In this document: one piece after another, positions 17,050-21,496 of the stretch
How positions within the stretch are numbered: position 1 is the stretch's first letter
How the letters are laid out: each line of letters starts with the position of its first letter
Source: Bacteroidetes bacterium UBA7688
Lineage (GTDB): Bacteria; Bacteroidota; Bacteroidia; Chitinophagales; Chitinophagaceae
NCBI GenBank assembly: GCA_002482815.1
Contig: DLGS01000446.1
Span: 1 to 21,496 of the forward strand
DNA length: 21,496 nucleotides
Direction: 5' to 3'
Notes under the pieces: model-generated
What the model was told of the DNA's origin: nothing
Databases searched by the model: none
The model's input: only the letters and a program-made list of their open reading frames with translations
Made by a program: the position numbers and the translations under genes

Positions 17050-17850
17050 TTAAATAAAAGTTTTGATAGCAGATACTACTTCTTCAGGAGCACTGATGTG
17101 TGGAAAATGCCCCTCGGCATCAACCATCATTAAGGTACTATTTTTAATATTGTGCTGGAGATATTGAGCCACTTCAAGTGGCACTGCAATATCATTATTG
17201 GCCTGCAGCAACAAGGTGTTTATATTCAATAACGGAACTTCCTTTCGATAGTCTGACTGAAAAATAACTTTCGCAACAGATTGTGCAATGTCCGGACGAA
17301 TCTCTTTAAGGGTTTCTGCAAAATCATGAGCTAGCAAAGGCCTGTCGGAATTAGCCATTGCAGCAGGAGCAAATCCACTTACCCAAGCGAAATAGTTGGA
17401 GGCCATCTGGGCATAGAATTGATCAAGGGTAGACTGATCAAAACCTCCAATATAATTTTCATCATTCAGGTATCTTGGTGAAGCACCGATTAAAATGAGT
17501 TTTGAAAACAAATCTGGCCGCTTGATAGCAGCTAATACACTAATCATTCCACTAACTGAATGTCCCACCATTATTATGTTATCCATCTGTAGTGCCTCAC
17601 AGATATCAATCAGGTCGGCAGCATAACTGCGGAGCGTATCATACTTATTAGGACTAAATGCCTGCGGATCCGACCCGCCAGCACCGACGTTGTCGTAAAC
17701 AACAATTTTGTACTTATCCTCAAATGCAGGAATAATTCCAGACCAAGCCTTCTGATCTGTTCCGAACCCATGGCCAAAAACAATTGCCTGGGAACTATTT
17801 ATATCGCCAAGGATTTTAATGTTATTCTTTCTTATTACAGTTTCTTTCAT
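17050..17850 (-). CDS. RsbQ-like alpha/beta hydrolase
   Basis: A 266-residue alpha/beta hydrolase from the ATG at 17850, chosen because MKETVIRKNNIKILG matches the start of RsbQ; an in-frame upstream ATG at 17922 is less likely. The catalytic triad is Ser98 (GHSVSG), Asp220 (NNDIAVP) and His248 (GHFPH). It resembles Bacillus subtilis RsbQ along its whole length, for example GFGTDQKAW, VYDNVGAGGSD, SPRYLND and YIGGF. RsbQ works with the PAS domain of the phosphatase RsbP in energy-stress signalling, probably by supplying a small hydrophobic ligand; plant KAI2 and D14 receptors belong to the same fold group. Here the next gene, 26 bp away, is a PAS-containing hybrid kinase, which fits the reported pairing of RsbQ-type hydrolases with PAS proteins of varied output. 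The substrate is unknown. Confidence 0.93.
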   Translation of the reverse strand: MKETVIRKNNIKILGDINSSQAIVFGHGFGTDQKAWSGIIPAFEDKYKIVVYDNVGAGGSDPQAFSPNKYDTLRSYAADLIDICEALQMDNIIMVGHSVSGMISVLAAIKRPDLFSKLILIGASPRYLNDENYIGGFDQSTLDQFYAQMASNYFAWVSGFAPAAMANSDRPLLAHDFAETLKEIRPDIAQSVAKVIFQSDYRKEVPLLNINTLLLQANNDIAVPLEVAQYLQHNIKNSTLMMVDAEGHFPHISAPEEVVSAIKTFI

Positions 17851-17903
17851 TTTATATGCTTGGTTGGGCGAAATTAAAAATAGATAATGAATTCTAATTA
17901 AAG

Positions 17904-17911
17904 CAAAATTA
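17904..17911 (-). promoter_or_regulatory. Putative -7 box of the hydrolase-kinase-HPt operon
   Basis: On the minus strand this reads TAATTTTG, matching TAnnTTTG, and would give a leader of about 50 nt before the ATG at 17850. No -33 TTG is found at the usual distance. Confidence 0.4.
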
Positions 17912-17961
17912 ATAATTACCAATTTATTTCCCTGAAGTGGAATTATATGAAAGGCAAAAAC

Positions 17962-17969
17962 TATTTTTG
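17962..17969 (+). promoter_or_regulatory. Putative -7 box of the receiver-HEAT-glycosyltransferase operon
   Basis: TATTTTTG matches TAnnTTTG and lies 17 bp before the ATG at 17987. The last base of the box is the first base of an in-frame GTG at 17969, so transcription would begin downstream of that GTG; this argues for the ATG as the real start. No clear -33 element is seen. Confidence 0.4.
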
Positions 17970-17986
17970 TGATAACCGATATTGAA

Positions 17987-18352
17987 ATGACTAAAATACT
18001 ATTGATTGAAGATGATAGTTTAATCCTGAAAACGCTTGAACTAAAAATAAGAAAGGAAGGCTTTGAAATTTTCTGCTCAGCCGACGGTAAAGAAGGACTT
18101 GAAAAACTTCATCTGGAACTTCCGGATGTTGTTATTACAGATGTTATGCTCCCTTTTGCTTCCGGCCTTGAAATAGTCAGCGCATCAAAAAAAATTAAAG
18201 AAAAGGATATAAAAGTAATTGTCTGCTCTTCAATGGGACAGGAACACATTGTTGAAGAAGCATTTAACCTGGGCGCTGATGATTATATCACCAAACCTTT
18301 CAGCCTCAATGAGCTCATCATCCGAATTAAAAAGCAGATAAAAGGTAGATAG
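17987..18352 (+). CDS. Stand-alone receiver-domain response regulator
   Basis: A 121-residue single-domain receiver from the ATG at 17987 (MTKILLIEDD). The phosphorylation site is intact: Glu8/Asp9/Asp10, acceptor Asp52 (VVITDVMLP), Ser81/Ser82 and Lys103. Nothing follows the receiver fold, so there is no DNA-binding or enzymatic output; like CheY or DivK it should act by binding a partner protein. It leads an operon with a membrane HEAT-repeat protein (1 bp away), a glycosyltransferase and a YaiO-type outer-membrane protein, and is transcribed away from the hybrid kinase-HPt operon. The likely phosphate donor is that HPt protein, and the likely binding partner is the HEAT-repeat protein; both are inferred from gene order. 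Confidence 0.93.
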   Translation: MTKILLIEDDSLILKTLELKIRKEGFEIFCSADGKEGLEKLHLELPDVVITDVMLPFASGLEIVSASKKIKEKDIKVIVCSSMGQEHIVEEAFNLGADDYITKPFSLNELIIRIKKQIKGR

Positions 18353-18353
18353 T

Positions 18354-19427
18354 TTGAAACAACGAGAGTCCTTTTTTCATTTACTGAAGCCCGATCATCT
18401 TTATGCAGCATCAATGTTTTTTGCTGTTATTACACTCCTGCTTGTAAGCCAGGTTTATATTTACTTATATATCAAAAAACGAAGGTTCCGAATTATCAGT
18501 CAGATCAATCATCAGATAAATGAGTGGATTGGAATGATAATTAGTGAAAAAGAATTCCCCGTGATTGACCTTACCAAGGAACTGAAACTCTATTTAAAGA
18601 AGGAAAAAAACAGGGAATTCTTAATAGATAATCTGATAAAAATAAGAAAGAACCTGACCGGTTCTGCAGCACAAAGTATTGTTGAACTTTATAAAAACCT
18701 TCAACTAAAGGACGATTCCATTGCGCGGTTCAAAAGCTACGCATGGCATAAAAAAGCTAAAGGCATCTATGAACTCTATATGATGGATCAGGAAGCTGAA
18801 TTGCCCGATATTTACCTGTACACGAATTCCAAAAATGAATACATCAGGATGGAAGCCCAAACTGCAATAATCGGTTTTTGGGGATTTGAAGGCTTAACTT
18901 TTCTCGAATCACTTGAAGAACCTTTGCATGAATGGCAACAATTAAAACTCCTTGAACAACTCTCAACGCTGGATATTGTTCCCCTGCAAAACCTATCGCT
19001 ATGGCTGAGATCCGGAAATGAATATGTCAAACACTTTGCACTTAAACTAACGGATATATACAGGCAGCTCGATATGCACGACCTTGTCGCTGATTGCCTT
19101 CAAAGCGCAAATGTAAAAATCAGGGCACAGGCCATCAAATCCTTGGGAAGAATTGCTGATGATAGTACTGCTGAGATATTAATCAGCCACTATCCAACAG
19201 AAACAAATGACAATAAAAAGAAGATACTGCAACAGCTGGCGACCATCGGTAATAACAATATCACTTCTTTTTTGGAGGAAGTATTAAAAGAAGATGATGA
19301 CTTTTTAAAACTAGAAGCTACAAGAGCATTAGTAGCTGTAAACAATGATGTGAAAATATTGAATAAATTTCAAGCCGATAAAACGATGGCATCCATTGCA
19401 AGGCAAATACAATACGAACAAGCATAA
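18354..19427 (+). CDS. Membrane-anchored HEAT-repeat protein
   Basis: A 357-residue protein with one N-terminal membrane helix (about 18-40) followed by basic residues (KKRRFR), so the rest is cytoplasmic. Residues about 45-140 are helical; about 155-335 are HEAT-type helical repeats (for example VKIRAQAIKSLGRIADDSTAEILI near 254-277), a protein-protein interaction scaffold. The start is a TTG at 18354, 1 bp after the stop of the receiver gene, with AAAGG about 8 bases upstream. The next ATG (18414) would cut away the head of the membrane helix. Its stop overlaps the ATG of the glycosyltransferase (TAATG). The position between a signalling receiver and a membrane synthase suggests it links the two; no enzymatic motif is seen. 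Confidence 0.85.
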   Translation: MKQRESFFHLLKPDHLYAASMFFAVITLLLVSQVYIYLYIKKRRFRIISQINHQINEWIGMIISEKEFPVIDLTKELKLYLKKEKNREFLIDNLIKIRKNLTGSAAQSIVELYKNLQLKDDSIARFKSYAWHKKAKGIYELYMMDQEAELPDIYLYTNSKNEYIRMEAQTAIIGFWGFEGLTFLESLEEPLHEWQQLKLLEQLSTLDIVPLQNLSLWLRSGNEYVKHFALKLTDIYRQLDMHDLVADCLQSANVKIRAQAIKSLGRIADDSTAEILISHYPTETNDNKKKILQQLATIGNNNITSFLEEVLKEDDDFLKLEATRALVAVNNDVKILNKFQADKTMASIARQIQYEQA

Positions 19428-20854
19428 TGAGTTTCTGGCAAATCATATCCAATCTTCTTACTTACGGAGTATTTCTTTATTCTGTAACACTCCTTCTTTT
19501 CTATATCTTCATTGGGCTCTTTTCTATTGGAGAAACAAGGAAATATATCAAGAAAAACATACTCACCGACTATCGGCTACTGGCCTCTTCTCCCCATGCT
19601 CCTACCGTCAGTATTCTGGCACCAGCCTATAATGAAGGAGCCACAATAATCGAAAATGTCAGATCCCTTTTATCCCTGTATTACAGTAACCTTGAAGTGG
19701 TAATTATAAACGATGGCAGCAAAGATGACAGCCTGCAAAAACTTATAGATGCCTACCAATTAGAAAAGATAGAGCGGCATGTACAATACATAATAGCTTC
19801 AAAAGAAATAAAAGGAATTTACAAAAGTTCAAACCCGGTATATAAAAAACTGGTGGTGGTGGATAAAGTGAATGGAGGCAAGGCGGATGCATTAAATGTG
19901 GGTATAAATATAGCAGCACATGATTTGATTGTATGTATCGATGTAGACTGTATACTGGAGCAGGATGCTATCCTGAAACTCGTAAAACCATTCCTTGAAG
20001 AAACAAACGAAAAAACAATTGCGTCCGGGGGTGTGGTCAGGATTGCCAATTCCTGTGAAATAAAAGACGGAATGCTGGTGAAAGTACATCTGCCCAAAAA
20101 CTACTGGGCGCGCATGCAATCGCTGGAGTATATCCGTGCGTTTATTCTGGGGCGTATGGCGTGGGCAAGACTTAACGGTTTGCTTCTTATTTCAGGAGCT
20201 TTCGGAGCATTTGACAAAAGAATTGCAATTGAAGCGGGAGGTTATGACCATAATACCGTTGGAGAAGACATGGAGCTGGTGGTACGCATGAGACGTTATA
20301 TGGAGCAAAAAAAAATTCCATACAGAGTCACTTATGTACCCGACCCTCTTTGCTGGACGGAAGCGCCGTCCTCCACTAAAATACTTGGCAGGCAGAGAAA
20401 CAGGTGGACACGGGGAACAATAGAAACGTTGAAACTTCACAAAATCATGTTCTTCAATCCGAAGTACAGATTATTGGGATTATTAAGCTACCCTTATTGG
20501 TTTTTCTTTGAAATGCTGGCACCGGGAATTGAATTCATCGGAATGATTGCCTTTTTGCTGATGGCGATATTTAATATTATCAACTGGCATTTATTTCTGG
20601 CATTATTGTTATTTGTTATCACATTCGGATATACCTATTCTGCCTTTGCCGCCTATATGGAGGTTACTACCTTCAACATGTATCGCCGCAGGACCGACAT
20701 GATGAAGCTTCTATTGACCGGCCTAACAGAACCATTTATTTTTCACCCGTTTGTAGTATGGGCTGCCATTAAGGGATACATTGATATCATCCGAAAGAAA
20801 AACAGCTGGGGCGAAATGACCCGGCAGGGATTCAATCAGGCACCAAAACCCTGA
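19427..20854 (+). CDS. Processive family 2 glycosyltransferase (BcsA/PgaC/YaiP-like), inner-membrane polysaccharide synthase
   Basis: A 475-residue membrane glycosyltransferase. One N-terminal helix (about 11-33) precedes a GT-A catalytic domain with Asp96 (INDGS), KVNGGKADALN (147-157), the DVD motif (172-174), the catalytic-base region GED (Asp281) and QRNRW (323-327), the Q(Q/R)xRW signature of processive beta-glycosyltransferases. Four or so C-terminal helices follow (about 353-450). It should polymerise a nucleotide sugar into a polysaccharide while passing it across the inner membrane. There is no PilZ domain, so c-di-GMP control is not evident; the HEAT protein and receiver upstream may provide control instead. 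It overlaps the HEAT gene by one base. In E. coli the related yaiP and yaiO genes are also neighbours. The sugar is unknown. Confidence 0.93.
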   Translation: MSFWQIISNLLTYGVFLYSVTLLLFYIFIGLFSIGETRKYIKKNILTDYRLLASSPHAPTVSILAPAYNEGATIIENVRSLLSLYYSNLEVVIINDGSKDDSLQKLIDAYQLEKIERHVQYIIASKEIKGIYKSSNPVYKKLVVVDKVNGGKADALNVGINIAAHDLIVCIDVDCILEQDAILKLVKPFLEETNEKTIASGGVVRIANSCEIKDGMLVKVHLPKNYWARMQSLEYIRAFILGRMAWARLNGLLLISGAFGAFDKRIAIEAGGYDHNTVGEDMELVVRMRRYMEQKKIPYRVTYVPDPLCWTEAPSSTKILGRQRNRWTRGTIETLKLHKIMFFNPKYRLLGLLSYPYWFFFEMLAPGIEFIGMIAFLLMAIFNIINWHLFLALLLFVITFGYTYSAFAAYMEVTTFNMYRRRTDMMKLLLTGLTEPFIFHPFVVWAAIKGYIDIIRKKNSWGEMTRQGFNQAPKP

Positions 20855-20898
20855 TTGATCTTCTTAATTTTGAAAAAATACTAGCCAATAATGTGTTT

Positions 20899-21496
20899 AT
20901 GAAATTTGTGTCAAAAATATTCAGCCTGGGCATTTTATTTTGTTTGTTAAGTACCTTGCTGATGGCTCAGACAGCAGACGAACTTTTTGTTGCTGCCCGC
21001 CGGAAAGCATTCGAAGACAAAGATTATCCTTCAGCAATTCAATTGGCAAACCAGGCTTTGATTAAATCCCCGGATTATACTGAAATACATGTTTTTTTAG
21101 GGCGCTTATATACCTGGGATAAAAAAACCGACAGTGCAAGAATGGAGTTTAACATCGCCATCAAACAAAAACCTGCCTATGAAGATGCTTACCTAGGCTT
21201 AGCCACACTTGAATATTGGAATGATCGTATCGATGAAGCTATGAAGGTAGTAGACAATGGATTAAGCAATGCCGGAATCTCATCACCCTTATTATTGCTT
21301 AAGTCAAAATTATTGATCGATTTGAAAAACTGGAAAGCAGCAGATAGTGTCATTACCATTCTGCTGAAAAGCGATCCGAAAAATACTGAAGCCAGAGCTT
21401 TGGCCACTAAAATACGGGACAACAGTGCTGTAAATAAAGTGGGGGTCAACTATGACTATGTTTATTTCGACAAGCAATTTAAGGATCCTTGGCATC
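20899..21496 (+). CDS. TPR plus YaiO-family outer-membrane beta-barrel protein (truncated by window edge)
   Basis: The first 199 codons are visible. The ATG at 20899 opens a signal peptide (MKFVSKIFSLGILFCLLSTLLMAQ). Residues 25-165 form tetratricopeptide-like repeats (DYPSAIQLANQALIKSPDYTEIHVFLGRLYTWDKKTDSAR in two helices, then further units). From about residue 175 the first beta-strand of a YaiO-type barrel begins (VGVNYDYVYF, then KDPWH). A periplasmic TPR region joined to an outer-membrane barrel is the layout of polysaccharide exporters such as PgaA. It starts 44 bp after the glycosyltransferase stop and is most likely in the same operon. An export role is inferred; the rest of the barrel lies outside the window. 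Confidence 0.85.
   Translation, partial: MKFVSKIFSLGILFCLLSTLLMAQTADELFVAARRKAFEDKDYPSAIQLANQALIKSPDYTEIHVFLGRLYTWDKKTDSARMEFNIAIKQKPAYEDAYLGLATLEYWNDRIDEAMKVVDNGLSNAGISSPLLLLKSKLLIDLKNWKAADSVITILLKSDPKNTEARALATKIRDNSAVNKVGVNYDYVYFDKQFKDPWH

Noticed and set aside
17851..17922. Longer start for the RsbQ-like hydrolase at 17922
   Set aside because: The extra 24 residues have no match to RsbQ and would overlap the putative -7 box. The ATG at 17850 matches the family start.

Overview
The window looks like a chromosomal segment from a member of Bacteroidota, most likely in the Chitinophagia/Sphingobacteriia part of the phylum; I cannot name a genus. Four things point there. Two proteins carry type IX secretion (T9SS) C-terminal sorting domains. 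Two one-piece sensor kinases have periplasmic 'regulator propeller' domains and LytTR-type response regulators. An AraC-type regulator carries a heavy-metal-associated (HMA) domain next to a copper ATPase. Several putative promoters match the Bacteroidota -7 box TAnnTTTG. The DNA is AT-rich throughout and I see no transposase, integrase, phage gene or CRISPR array.

Layout. (1) 1-1656, minus strand: an HMA-AraC regulator upstream of a copper P-type ATPase (CopA) that runs off the left edge. (2) 1657-2166: about 500 bp without a convincing gene. (3) 2167-5931: a LytTR response regulator (plus) tail-to-tail with a propeller sensor histidine kinase (minus). (4) 5960-9980: two T9SS cargo proteins on the minus strand, each followed by a good hairpin terminator. 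One has a PKD-like domain; the other carries a peptidase S74 self-cleaving chaperone just before its sorting signal. Upstream of the first is a 20-bp-period direct repeat matching the LytTR-regulator binding consensus, next to a Bacteroidota-type promoter. (5) 10001-13678, minus strand: a second propeller kinase and LytTR regulator in an operon. (6) 13679-14238: a gene-free stretch with a tRNA 3'-end fragment followed by a terminator, which resembles an integration scar. (7) 14239-17850, minus strand: an operon of an RsbQ-like alpha/beta hydrolase, a PAS hybrid histidine kinase with two receiver domains, and an HPt protein. (8) 17987-21496, plus strand, divergent from (7): an operon of a stand-alone receiver protein, a membrane-anchored HEAT-repeat protein, a processive family 2 glycosyltransferase, and a TPR plus YaiO-type outer-membrane barrel protein cut by the right edge.

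How they may work together. Regions 7 and 8 read as one system. A small ligand processed or bound by the RsbQ-like hydrolase would be sensed by the PAS kinase. Phosphate would pass kinase -> receiver -> HPt -> stand-alone receiver. That receiver has no DNA-binding domain and is encoded directly before the HEAT-repeat protein, the synthase and the exporter, so it may switch synthesis of an exopolysaccharide on or off post-translationally. This is the most interesting candidate system here. Regions 3-5 suggest LytTR-controlled production of secreted surface proteins.
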